In this document: one piece after another, positions 5,296-11,652 of the stretch
How positions within the stretch are numbered: the stretch's first letter is position 1
Layout: every line of letters begins with the position of its first letter
NCBI GenBank assembly: GCA_004556565.1
Contig: SFGN01000075.1
Coordinates: 1-11,652, forward strand
Length of the DNA: 11,652 nucleotides
Reading direction: 5' to 3'
From: Lachnospiraceae bacterium
GTDB taxonomy: Bacteria > Bacillota_A > Clostridia > Lachnospirales > Lachnospiraceae
Notes under the pieces: model-generated
Seen by the model: the letters and a program-made list of their open reading frames with translations, nothing else
Database searches by the model: none
Told to the model about the DNA's origin: nothing
Position numbers and translations under genes: made by a program

Positions 5296-6819
5296 ATGAA
5301 AACTATATTGAATCTTTCATACATAAAGGCTCGACAATATTTCATGGAATCGCAGAACTACTGCAACATGCAATTGCCCGTATATGTTGATTTTAGGCCC
5401 GTATTGGATTATGTTCAGAAGGTTATAGGAAACAGGGAGTTGAACGCAATATTGAAGGACAGAAAAAGAATGCCTTCTGACATGGAGGGAGTTAACCATT
5501 CTATATTGGTTAAAAAGGATGCGCAATATTCTTATCGACCTATTCTGCTGATTAATCCTTTTCTGTATTATCTGTTGGTAAAGGCGATGACTAATCCAAG
5601 TAGTTGGAAAGAGATAAAAGATAGATTTGCTGCATTGCATGTGGATAATATTGAAGTTGCCAGTATTCCAAAAGTGAAGGGTAAAGCAGATAAATCTCAT
5701 TCTTCTGCCAATGTCATCTCTTGGTGGGAATATGTGGAGCAGAGAAGTCTTGAACTTGCGGTGTCGTATCGGTATATGTTTGTTACGGACATCACAAACT
5801 GTTATGGCTCGATATACACTCATACAGTTGCATGGGCGTTGATGGGGAAGGAGAATGCAAAGCAGAAAAGGCAGAAGCCCGGTTTGCTTGGTAATACTAT
5901 AGATAATTATCTTCAGGGGATGCAATATGGGCAGACAAATGGAATACCACAAGGAAGTGCCTTGTCTGATTTTATCGCTGAAATAGTATTAGCCTACGCA
6001 GATAAAGAACTTGACGAAAAATTAAAAGCGCTTGGCATTTCGGACTATAAGATAATTCGGTATAGAGATGATTACCGGATATATTCAAATTCAAAGGAAG
6101 AAATAGAAAAGATAGCCTTCCATCTTCAAGATGTATTGTCTGGTCTTAACTTTCAGTTGAACGCAAAGAAAACATCCCTTACAGAAGACGTTGTAGGAGA
6201 ATCGATCAAACCTGACAAAAAAGCGTATGTGTCGAATATCCCGTTGTATAGAAAGGCAAAGAATCGAGTATACTCAACTATGTCAAATCTTCAGCAGGAG
6301 GCATTGTATATTCATCAGTTTTCAAAGTCTTATCCCAATAGCGGAACTCTACTTAAAATACTTACGCTTTTTGCGCAGAGATTGAAACTTAAACTTGCTG
6401 TTTGTGGAGATATTAATGTTCTGATTTCTATTTTTACAGACATTGCAATATCGAGTCCAAAATCGTACAAGATGGTTTTGTCGATTATCAGTATGTTGAT
6501 AAATCAAATTAAAACAAAAAAGGAGCGAGCGAGAGTTGTTAAAGATATCTATGTCAAGTTTCAGAGGTATCCAGATATTGGTGAGATACAAATATGGATG
6601 CAACACATTACATACCAGTTACGAGACTCTATTGACTATGATGAGGGGCTCTGCAAGATTGTGAACAATGAACCTGGTGTTAAGCTATGGAACAATGATT
6701 GGGTTGATGATACTTATAAGTTAGGCTTCCCTCAATATGCGATATGCACGGATTGGATTCGTGATAGCTTTACTCCGGTTATAGATATTGATGAAGTCAG
6801 TTTGTTTGATGTATATTAG
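5296..6819 (+). CDS. Reverse transcriptase of the unknown-group/Abi (DRT-like) kind
   Basis: A complete 507-residue frame. The RT palm is visible: motif A in TDITNCYGSIYTHTVAWAL with catalytic Asp near 165, the template-grip motif NGIPQGSALSDF near 215-226, and YRDDYRIY with Asp 258 and 259. YRDD replaces the YADD of group II intron and retron RTs. The N-terminal segment (SQNYCNMQLPVYVDF, near 19-33) and KPDKKAYV (305-312) are not typical of group II intron proteins; no maturase (X), endonuclease or intron RNA is seen. The last 200 residues look helical. This layout fits Abi-type/unknown-group RTs, several of which are DRT anti-phage systems; the exact subgroup is not assignable by eye. It follows the AbiGi-like gene. 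Its stop directly abuts an IS66 fragment, so a slightly shortened C-terminus is possible. Confidence 0.85.
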   Translation: MKTILNLSYIKARQYFMESQNYCNMQLPVYVDFRPVLDYVQKVIGNRELNAILKDRKRMPSDMEGVNHSILVKKDAQYSYRPILLINPFLYYLLVKAMTNPSSWKEIKDRFAALHVDNIEVASIPKVKGKADKSHSSANVISWWEYVEQRSLELAVSYRYMFVTDITNCYGSIYTHTVAWALMGKENAKQKRQKPGLLGNTIDNYLQGMQYGQTNGIPQGSALSDFIAEIVLAYADKELDEKLKALGISDYKIIRYRDDYRIYSNSKEEIEKIAFHLQDVLSGLNFQLNAKKTSLTEDVVGESIKPDKKAYVSNIPLYRKAKNRVYSTMSNLQQEALYIHQFSKSYPNSGTLLKILTLFAQRLKLKLAVCGDINVLISIFTDIAISSPKSYKMVLSIISMLINQIKTKKERARVVKDIYVKFQRYPDIGEIQIWMQHITYQLRDSIDYDEGLCKIVNNEPGVKLWNNDWVDDTYKLGFPQYAICTDWIRDSFTPVIDIDEVSLFDVY

Positions 6820-7350
6820 TACGCATTGGAAGAGAACTACGATGAGGCGATGTGGTTCATAGACAGAACAGGGATGGTCTTCGCAAAGGAACACTGCTTC
6901 AAGGAGCAAAACATGTCAAGCGCTGAAAGATATGTTGCCAGGCTCAAGCCGGGCAGCACTGCCGACTTGATGCGTTCGATAGAGGATAGACTTGCCGACT
7001 ATGCTCTGTCTGATGATGCCGGATGTGGTGAGCTGCTGAAAAAAGCCATGCGATATGCAAGGGCCGAATGGCCAGCGATGAAACGTGTACTTGAAAGCGG
7101 AGATGTCGAGGTGTCGAACAATATCAGCGAGCAGAGCGTAAGGAAACTCAAGATGGACCTCCGCAATGCCGGCAATATCGGAAGCGAGAGCTCTGCGGTG
7201 GACAACGCCTTCATGTACTCGGTGATCGAGAGCTGCAAACACAATGAAATCGACCCTGGCAAGTACATCAGCTATCTTCTCGGCGAACTGAAAACCGCCC
7301 ATGAAGGCGAGGACCTGACAGCCCTCCTGCCGTGCTACTGCAGCCTGTAA
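6820..7350 (+). pseudogene. tnpC: IS66 transposase TnpC, C-terminal part (copy 2)
   Basis: Starting immediately after the RT stop and in the same frame, this stretch encodes YALEENYDEAMWFIDR and continues to the TnpC C-terminus. The catalytic Glu motif is in EVSNNISEQSVRKLKMDLRN (Glu at about residue 102 counted from 6826), followed by NAFMYSVIESCKHNEIDP and the usual YISYLLGEL ending. Only the last third of a TnpC remains: both catalytic Asp residues, the zinc-binding part and the N-terminal domain are missing. An ATG at 6910 or an upstream TTG could start a product, but it would be inactive. The RT cargo appears to sit in, or to have replaced, the first two thirds of this element. Confidence 0.85.
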
Positions 7351-7412
7351 ACCCTTAAAATCAACGATTGTTAAACAAAATCTTCCAAATACCCGCTGAA
7401 AATCAATGGGTT

Positions 7413-7430
7413 GGAGAGGTGAACGCTTAC
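7413..7430 (-). repeat. IS66 right terminal repeat, matching the end at 3086-3103
   Basis: GGAGAGGTGAACGCTTAC ends at 7430, 80 bases after the tnpC stop, as expected for the right end of this IS66 copy. It is the inverted counterpart of 3086-3103 (17 of 18 bases). Confidence 0.75.
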
Positions 7431-7480
7431 GGTATGGCGGCAAAAAAGGGAAGTTTGCAAAGAAATATTATGAGGATTTC

Positions 7481-8593
7481 TTAATCTTTTAATAATGAAT
7501 AAAAACTGTCATTATGATACGATTCAAATATGTCGAATAATTTTGCCATTTTTAAGTTGTGTTTTTTTACTTTTTTTCGAATATTTTTAGCATCTTGAAG
7601 TGAAAATTTTTCCAGTTTATTATGGAACAGGTCATAGCAGTTATTAGGCGAAAGACAATCTACCATTTGTTTTAAATAGCTGTATCTGTCAGAATTGCAA
7701 GGATGTGAAGTTTTTGTAGAATACTGTTTTTCAACAATAATGTCTAAATTACGCAGAACATCAAACAAAAATAAGGGTGAATATAATAACCATTCCTCGT
7801 TAGAATGCCGCAATTGCTCGCGAGATAATAATATTACAGCAAAACCATCAGCTTTGATCTCTTCATCAGAATTTATCAATTCCACTATATCGTGACTAAA
7901 AAATGTGTCAAAAAACTGTGATCGCAATCTCTCTTCTTTTGATAATAGATGTGCGTACTCATGACCAGCCACGAATAACTCGATACCCTTTAATAATGAA
8001 TCGTCTTCAGGAATAAGATAACACTTCATGTGAGCATTATGCCGATCTCCAGTAAGATAGCCAAATGCGGCTTTCTGGAAATTTGCCCTTGGCCATCTAT
8101 TTGCCCAATTATAAAATAACCGTCGAATGCAGTTCATATTATCTATATTACCACAGCTATTATCCATAAAAATTGGCTGTAGCGATCTTGCGAAAACATG
8201 GGCATAGTAAAAAACACCACTATTAACGGCAATATAATTATCTCCGAAGAAGGGAATGCTTTCAGCGTTAAAAACATTGAATCCGCTCACTTCTGCATAC
8301 TCATTGATAATTGAGACATTTATCACGCATAGGTCGTTAATTAGTATATCTTCAATAGTATTGAATAAATTATCAAAGACCTCCTGATATGAATGATCAG
8401 AGCCAGTAAGAAATTTGCGATTCTGATTATAGTATTGGATGCATTCCATCTTCAAGAGCAACACAGCAAGTCTTCGAGAATGGAAACATTTATATAAACG
8501 AAGAAATGGTGCATTATATCTCACAAAATCCATTGTGAAATCATTCCTATTATTCTTTTGATAGGTATTTCTCAAATACTCAGAGTTAATCAT
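7481..8593 (-). CDS. HExxH zinc metallopeptidase, family not identified
   Basis: A complete 370-residue protein. AGHEYAHLLS (HExxH at residues 211-215) supplies two zinc ligands and the catalytic Glu. About 30 residues later EEIKADGFAVIL (244-255) offers Glu 245 as third ligand in an ExxxD arrangement, which fits a gluzincin-type active site. SHPCNSDRYSYL (296-307) resembles the 'HP-x-x-x-x-R' helix seen downstream of the active site in several such peptidases. The N-terminal 200 residues show no recognised domain, signal peptide or clear membrane helix, so it is probably cytoplasmic. The ATG at 8593 is preceded in frame by a TAA 12 bases upstream, so the start is secure. The gene is alone, AT-rich, and enclosed between an IS66 end (7430) and an IS21 end (8639), so it is likely acquired cargo. 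Substrate and role are unknown. Confidence 0.75.
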   Translation of the reverse strand: MINSEYLRNTYQKNNRNDFTMDFVRYNAPFLRLYKCFHSRRLAVLLLKMECIQYYNQNRKFLTGSDHSYQEVFDNLFNTIEDILINDLCVINVSIINEYAEVSGFNVFNAESIPFFGDNYIAVNSGVFYYAHVFARSLQPIFMDNSCGNIDNMNCIRRLFYNWANRWPRANFQKAAFGYLTGDRHNAHMKCYLIPEDDSLLKGIELFVAGHEYAHLLSKEERLRSQFFDTFFSHDIVELINSDEEIKADGFAVILLSREQLRHSNEEWLLYSPLFLFDVLRNLDIIVEKQYSTKTSHPCNSDRYSYLKQMVDCLSPNNCYDLFHNKLEKFSLQDAKNIRKKVKKHNLKMAKLFDIFESYHNDSFYSLLKD

Positions 8594-8638
8594 GACAATG
8601 AATTGTTATTTTTGCATAGCTGACTATATCACATTAAA

Positions 8639-8668
8639 TGTACCTTCTGGAGCGTTTTCAAATGTACC
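8639..8668 (+). repeat. IS21 terminal repeats, istB side (two copies)
   Basis: TGTACC at 8639 and 8663, each preceded by AAA, 24 bases apart. A third copy is not seen at 8687. In the IS21 family such repeated motifs are the sites where the IstA transposase is expected to bind. Confidence 0.75.
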
Positions 8669-8704
8669 ACTTCGGATATGGTCGCTTTCGGTTCGGCAAA
8701 GTTA

Positions 8705-9429
8705 TTATTTTTTTTGTTTTTTCCTTCTCATTGAGTCACCTTTGAGTTCAATCCGAACCGCGTTAGCGGTGAGGCGATCCATGATGGCGTCAGCCAAGGT
8801 TGGTTCATTGATGTAGTCATACCATTTTGAGACAGGAAGCTGTGATGTCACGATCACTGATTTCCTCTGATAGCAGTCCTCAAGTATCTGCAGCAGGGCC
8901 AGACGCGAGTTGTTGTCGAGCGGTTGCAGTCCGAAGTCATCAAAGATGACGTCTCGATATGATTGATGACCTTAAGAAGACTTCCGTCAAGTTTGGCGAG
9001 CGCTATCCGCTCGACGAACTTGTTCATGGAAAAGTATTCCACTCTGTGTCCCATGAAGCATGCCTGCCTTCCGACAGCACATGCCAAGAAGTACTTTCCG
9101 CATCCTGTCTTGCCGTCAATGAGTAGATTCTCCGCCCTGTCAATGAAGGTGCAGTCCATAAGCTTGAGCGGTATCTCCTTGTTCAGGTTCCTCTCCTCCG
9201 AGCAGATGACATCTTCCATAACGGCGTTATAGCGCAGTTTGCTGGTCTTCAGGTACATCTCAGTCCGCTTGCGGTTCCGGTACTGCTGTTCTGCTTCGGC
9301 AAGCCTTGCCATGAATGTGTCCAAAGTTGGCCATTGGTTTACGGGCATGCCCTGAAGGGCCTTGTAGCATTCTGCCATACCCTTGAGTTTGAGTCCCTCC
9401 AACTGGAGGATTGTTTCTTGTGTGTTCAT
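8705..9429 (-). pseudogene. istB: IstB ATPase, frameshifted and with an altered Walker A motif
   Basis: IstB is the AAA+ partner that helps IstA choose and capture target DNA. The frame starts at ATG 9429 with ETILQLEGLKLKGMAE and reaches LLKVIN near 8965, where it shifts. From GAC at 8953 another frame continues as DVIFDDFGLQPLDNNSRLAL, SVIVTSQLPVSKWYDYINEP and ends at a TAA at 8705-8707, restoring a normal length of about 241 residues if one base is added near 8954-8960. The DDFG segment (Walker B) therefore lies behind the frameshift. The Walker A reads DGKTGCGKYFLA: the usual Ser or Thr after GK is a Tyr, which should impair nucleotide and Mg binding. Two independent defects make this copy very probably inactive. 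Confidence 0.9.
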
Positions 9430-9464
9430 TAGTTTGTATTTATTTGCGTGCCAGCGTGGATATC

Positions 9465-11024
9465 CTATTGATATGCAGACGACCCTCTTACGTTGTCATT
9501 CTTCGGTATGTATGGCATCATATCCGATTGTGCCGGAGGCGTGTCGTCAAGATTGTTCCTAAGTATTGCTTCGATGCGTTTATATGTAGAGGCCGTCTTT
9601 GGCTCTATTCTTCCGCAGGCCGCCTCAAGACGTTCCGCCCCGTATTTTCCGGCCAGGCGAGGGACACCTTGGCAGGAACGGTAGGCCTGCTGTACAAACA
9701 AAGCGGACTTAAGGATACAATCAATGGATTCACGCGTATTGGGGCCCATTTGGCTGGCCTTTGACAGCAGATAGGCGGCATTTATTTCCTTTGAACGCTT
9801 GTATGCTATATGCTTCTCGGGCATGTGCGATTCAACTGTCGTGTATCCGTCGGAGTGCTTCCTGTCGTGAGCCGCGATTCTGTCCAGACCAATCCAGACT
9901 TCCACCTTCTCCGCATCGTATATAACCTTGGCTTTCTTGCCTATATGCTGATAGGGTACGCTGTAGAAGTGGTTCTTGTCGACTTGGAAGTGGTAGGTGG
10001 AGTTGATGGTGATTTCCTTGGTATACTTCAGGAGGAATGGCTTTGGAGGCAACGGTAGCATATAGGAACGTTCCTCTCGTTCATACTGTTCCCTGCGGCT
10101 GTATGTCTTGTTCTTGCGGGTCTTGCTGTTGAACATATCGTTCAACTCATCCAACTTGCTGTTGAGCTCATCATAGGAGAAGAATGTGTCACGACAGATA
10201 CGGCTGTAGTAGTACCTGTATGTCTGGTTGACAAGGCTTTCGGCTGGACCTTTGTCCCATGGCTTTTTGGAGCGGCATTCATCCAGCTCGGTACCGTTGT
10301 GAAGACACCACTGGCTGGCGGCTTCATTCAGAGTTGGCTCGTAACGGTCAGTCTTCTTTATCCACTGACGCATGTTGTCCGTCTTTGAGATCTCTGCCAC
10401 ACCGCAGAAGTATCTGACGGCCCTTGAAAGCGCTTGGAAGAGATATTCCATCTTTGCACTTGGCAATGCGGTCACATAGCTGAGCATTGAATACGGCAGG
10501 ACACACACCAGTACAATCGCCCGTATCGCTTCTCCGGTATCTTTATCGACTATCCACAGATTGTCGCCGGCGAAGTCAAACTGCATCTCACGGCCTGGCT
10601 CGTACGCATTATGGTACTTGTAGTCGTGGTTCTTTTCGTATTCCTGGATGATTGCCTTGAACTGTGTATATCCGTAAGGGTTGTCCGTGCTCCTAAGATA
10701 TTCCCCGTACAGAACGTCATAGGTCATGTGCTTGCGCCTCATGTCCTTTGCGTAGCCTTCAATGTTCTCCTGCATAAAGGCATACCTATCTGCGTCCCTG
10801 CCACGATGGCCATAGCCTTTTTGCATGATTGCCTGCAGCTCAGCATCGTTCAAGGAAAGGAGATCAGCCATACTCCTGCCGGTCGCTTCAGCGCGGTCAC
10901 GATAGTTCCTTAGAGATGTGCGGCTGAGTTGCAGCTTTCGTTCCATCTCTCGTAGTGATGTCCCGCGTGAGAGCTCGCGGATGATTACTCTGATGTCTAT
11001 CATTGTCGCTTTTACGTTTGCCAT
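9465..11024 (-). CDS. istA: IS21 transposase IstA
   Basis: DDE transposase of the IS21 family, about 519 residues from the ATG at 11024 (MANVKATMIDIR). A longer open frame reaches 11129 but its first 35 codons overlap the terminal repeats, and a TAACTTTG -7 box at 11056-11049 would put transcription start inside it, so I prefer 11024. A helix-turn-helix follows (GTSLREMERKLQLSRTSLRN). Using numbering from 11129, catalytic residues are Asp 185 in EMQFDFAGD, Asp 251 in KTDNMRQW and Glu 297 in WDKGPAESLVNQTYRYYYSR. The C-terminal part carries the usual FQVDKNHFYSVPY segment. The frame is intact. It lies 35 bases upstream of istB, as expected for a two-gene operon. Confidence 0.92.
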   Translation of the reverse strand: MANVKATMIDIRVIIRELSRGTSLREMERKLQLSRTSLRNYRDRAEATGRSMADLLSLNDAELQAIMQKGYGHRGRDADRYAFMQENIEGYAKDMRRKHMTYDVLYGEYLRSTDNPYGYTQFKAIIQEYEKNHDYKYHNAYEPGREMQFDFAGDNLWIVDKDTGEAIRAIVLVCVLPYSMLSYVTALPSAKMEYLFQALSRAVRYFCGVAEISKTDNMRQWIKKTDRYEPTLNEAASQWCLHNGTELDECRSKKPWDKGPAESLVNQTYRYYYSRICRDTFFSYDELNSKLDELNDMFNSKTRKNKTYSRREQYEREERSYMLPLPPKPFLLKYTKEITINSTYHFQVDKNHFYSVPYQHIGKKAKVIYDAEKVEVWIGLDRIAAHDRKHSDGYTTVESHMPEKHIAYKRSKEINAAYLLSKASQMGPNTRESIDCILKSALFVQQAYRSCQGVPRLAGKYGAERLEAACGRIEPKTASTYKRIEAILRNNLDDTPPAQSDMMPYIPKNDNVRGSSAYQ

Positions 11025-11048
11025 AACCCTGTGGTATTCTTGTTGCCA

Positions 11049-11056
11049 CAAAGTTA
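11049..11056 (-). promoter_or_regulatory. Probable -7 box of the istA promoter
   Basis: The minus strand reads TAACTTTG, a full match to the Bacteroidota -7 consensus TAnnTTTG, 25 bases before the istA ATG at 11024. A TTTG at the usual -33 distance is not found; the nearest TTTG copies lie 6 and 26 bases upstream. Confidence 0.4.
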
Positions 11057-11122
11057 CATTGTCAAACCGTTCGCTACCATTCCAAAGGTCTGCCCCAACT
11101 ATGCTGGCACTGGTTAACTGGG

Positions 11123-11227
11123 GGTACATTTGATTCCGCTACAGGCGGTACATTTCAAAGTGATACGGGTGGTACATTTCATTCTGATACACCCGGTACA
11201 TTTGAAAGTGATATGGACGGTACATTT
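11123..11227 (+). repeat. IS21 terminal repeat array, istA side (five copies)
   Basis: GGTACATTT starts at 11123, 11147, 11171, 11195 and 11219, an exact 24-bp period, with a mix of two spacer types (those like CAAAGTGAT and those like CATTCCGCT). The copy at 11147-11170 is identical to 51-74 at the start of the window. Confidence 0.85.
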
Positions 11228-11249
11228 AAAGTGTCGCAATCACAAGCCG

Positions 11250-11306
11250 ATGACAAGAAAGAGAGGCCGTCCGGCCAAGGCTAAAGTCGAGAAGCAGGAA
11301 TTATAG
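11250..11306 (+). CDS. Tiny basic peptide with an AT-hook-like core
   Basis: ATG at 11250 opens an 18-residue frame (MTRKRGRPAKAKVEKQEL) ending in TAG at 11304. RGRP flanked by K/R is the core of an AT-hook, a minor-groove binding motif. It could be a genuine small peptide, or the tail of a larger DNA-binding protein whose upstream part was replaced by the IS21 end at 11224. The frame is too short to decide by composition. Confidence 0.25.
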   Translation: MTRKRGRPAKAKVEKQEL

Positions 11307-11342
11307 GTATACAAAAATGAAAAACTCAGAATTGCTAAGAAT

Positions 11343-11561
11343 ATGATTAAGAAGATTGTTATAAAGAATGTCGCCTCTTTTGATAATGAGGGTGTTACTC
11401 TTGATGACCTTAAGAAAGTAAACTTTATCTATGGTGGTAATGCATGCGGGAAAACCACCATCAGCCGTGTGCTATCTTGTAAGGATATCCAACATTCTTT
11501 TCCGCAGTGTAACGTGGAATGGGAAGGGGATCCTCTTCAAGTGGTGACTTATAATCACTAG
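11343..11561 (+). pseudogene. N-terminal fragment of an AAA ATPase (PrrC/RloC-like P-loop protein)
   Basis: The 72-residue frame begins MIKKIVIKNVASFDNEGV, then DDLKKVNFIYGGNACGKTTI (Walker A GGNACGKT at 31-38) and SRVLS, and ends VEWEGDPLQVVTYNH before a TAG at 11559. The order 'ik-NI-sF ... iYG-NGsGKTTLSRiL ... v-W ... VVVYN-dFV' is that of the large AAA_13-type ATPases, including anticodon nucleases such as PrrC/RloC and other restriction or defence proteins of 600 or more residues. Here the sequence stops exactly where the YNxDFV strand would continue, and no later frame carries the rest, so it is truncated. The ATG overlaps the stop of a nine-codon leader frame (11317-11346) as ATGA. Activity is very unlikely. 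Confidence 0.75.
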
Positions 11562-11652
11562 TGTCCAAAGAAAAATTATTTAGTTCTTTGTAATATATTT
11601 TAAATGAATTAGTTATAAGCAAAAATGGCGCGTGTCGATTTGAATTGATTCC
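11562..11652. other. Possible end of another insertion element
   Basis: The sequence after the truncated ATPase is AT-rich and non-coding. CAAAGAA (11566-11572) and TTCTTTG (11584-11590) form a perfect 7-bp inverted repeat with an 11-base spacer just inside the point where the ATPase homology ends. This suggests an IS end beginning near 11560, whose transposase would lie beyond the window. I could not match it to a named element. Confidence 0.3.

Larger units (their letters stand above)
8639..11224 (-). mobile_element. IS21-family insertion sequence, nearly complete
   Basis: The element runs from TGTACC at 8639 to GGTACA at 11224, with istA then istB on the minus strand. Both ends are arrays of 24-bp repeats with a TGTACC/GGTACA core: two copies at the istB end and five at the istA end. 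AAATGTACC and GGTACATTT form the outer inverted repeat, which also extends into the flanks (TTAAATGTACC at the left, its complement at the right). A target duplication is not certain: ATTAAA precedes the left end and TTTAAA follows the right end (5 of 6). istA looks functional, istB does not. Confidence 0.85.

Noticed and set aside
5317..5952. A 211-codon minus-strand frame inside the RT.
   Set aside because: It overlaps the RT motif region fully and has no motif or protein-like pattern.
7431..7494. A short open frame after the IS66 end (YGGKKGKFAKKYYEDF).
   Set aside because: It begins within the IS end, has no start codon of its own and is too short; it could be the tail of an interrupted gene but nothing else supports this.
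8633..11230. A target-site duplication ATTAAA/TTTAAA for the IS21 element.
   Set aside because: The two hexamers differ by one base and overlap the extended inverted repeat, so they cannot be told from element sequence.
1..11652. CRISPR array, tRNA, rRNA or riboswitch.
   Set aside because: The only regular repeats are the 23- and 24-bp IS end arrays, whose spacers are semi-conserved and which lie at transposon ends; no RNA gene fold was recognised.

Overview
The window looks like an accessory region from a member of the Bacteroidota, most likely the order Bacteroidales. The basis is the type of IS66 and IS21 elements, the capsule-type sugar transferase and aminotransferase, and several TAnnTTTG-like -7 promoter boxes. 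No ribosomal, core-metabolic or RNA gene is present, so a finer placement is not supported. Most genes are truncated, frameshifted or interrupted, and insertion sequences make up about half of the sequence.

Layout from left to right. (1) Positions 1-92 are the end of an IS21-family element whose body lies outside the window: four 24-bp repeats. (2) Positions 92-893 are an IS66 remnant on the minus strand (tnpA with a probable frameshift, then an intact tnpB; tnpC is missing). Its end cuts into a sugar transferase. (3) Positions 894-2809 hold two decayed surface-polysaccharide genes: an undecaprenyl-phosphate sugar phosphotransferase (5' truncated, in-frame TAA) and a DegT/DnrJ-type aminotransferase (in-frame TAA plus a frameshift). 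(4) Positions 2823-3103 hold a C-terminal fragment of an unrecognised gene, two 23-bp IS-end-like repeats and an IS66 left end. (5) Positions 3169-4013 are the 3' part of a second IS66 tnpC.

(6) Positions 4014-6819 are an AT-rich cargo: a small unknown gene (possibly a fragment), a 241-aa protein resembling AbiGi/DUF2971-type abortive-infection proteins, and a 507-aa reverse transcriptase with a YRDD active site that looks like the unknown-group/Abi (DRT-like) defence RTs. (7) Positions 6820-7430 are the 3' end of a third, different IS66 tnpC with its right terminal repeat. That repeat matches the left end at 3086, so the RT cargo lies between a matched IS66 end pair. (8) Positions 7481-8593 encode a lone HExxH zinc metallopeptidase on the minus strand, again AT-rich. 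(9) Positions 8639-11224 are a nearly complete IS21-family element (istA intact, istB broken) with arrays of 24-bp terminal repeats. (10) Positions 11343-11561 encode the N-terminus of an AAA ATPase (PrrC/RloC-like P-loop) that stops abruptly, probably at another insertion.

The best reading is a decaying capsule locus into which IS elements and defence-type cargo have accumulated. The RT, its upstream partner, the metallopeptidase and the truncated ATPase are the parts that may be biologically interesting. The function of each is inferred from motifs only.
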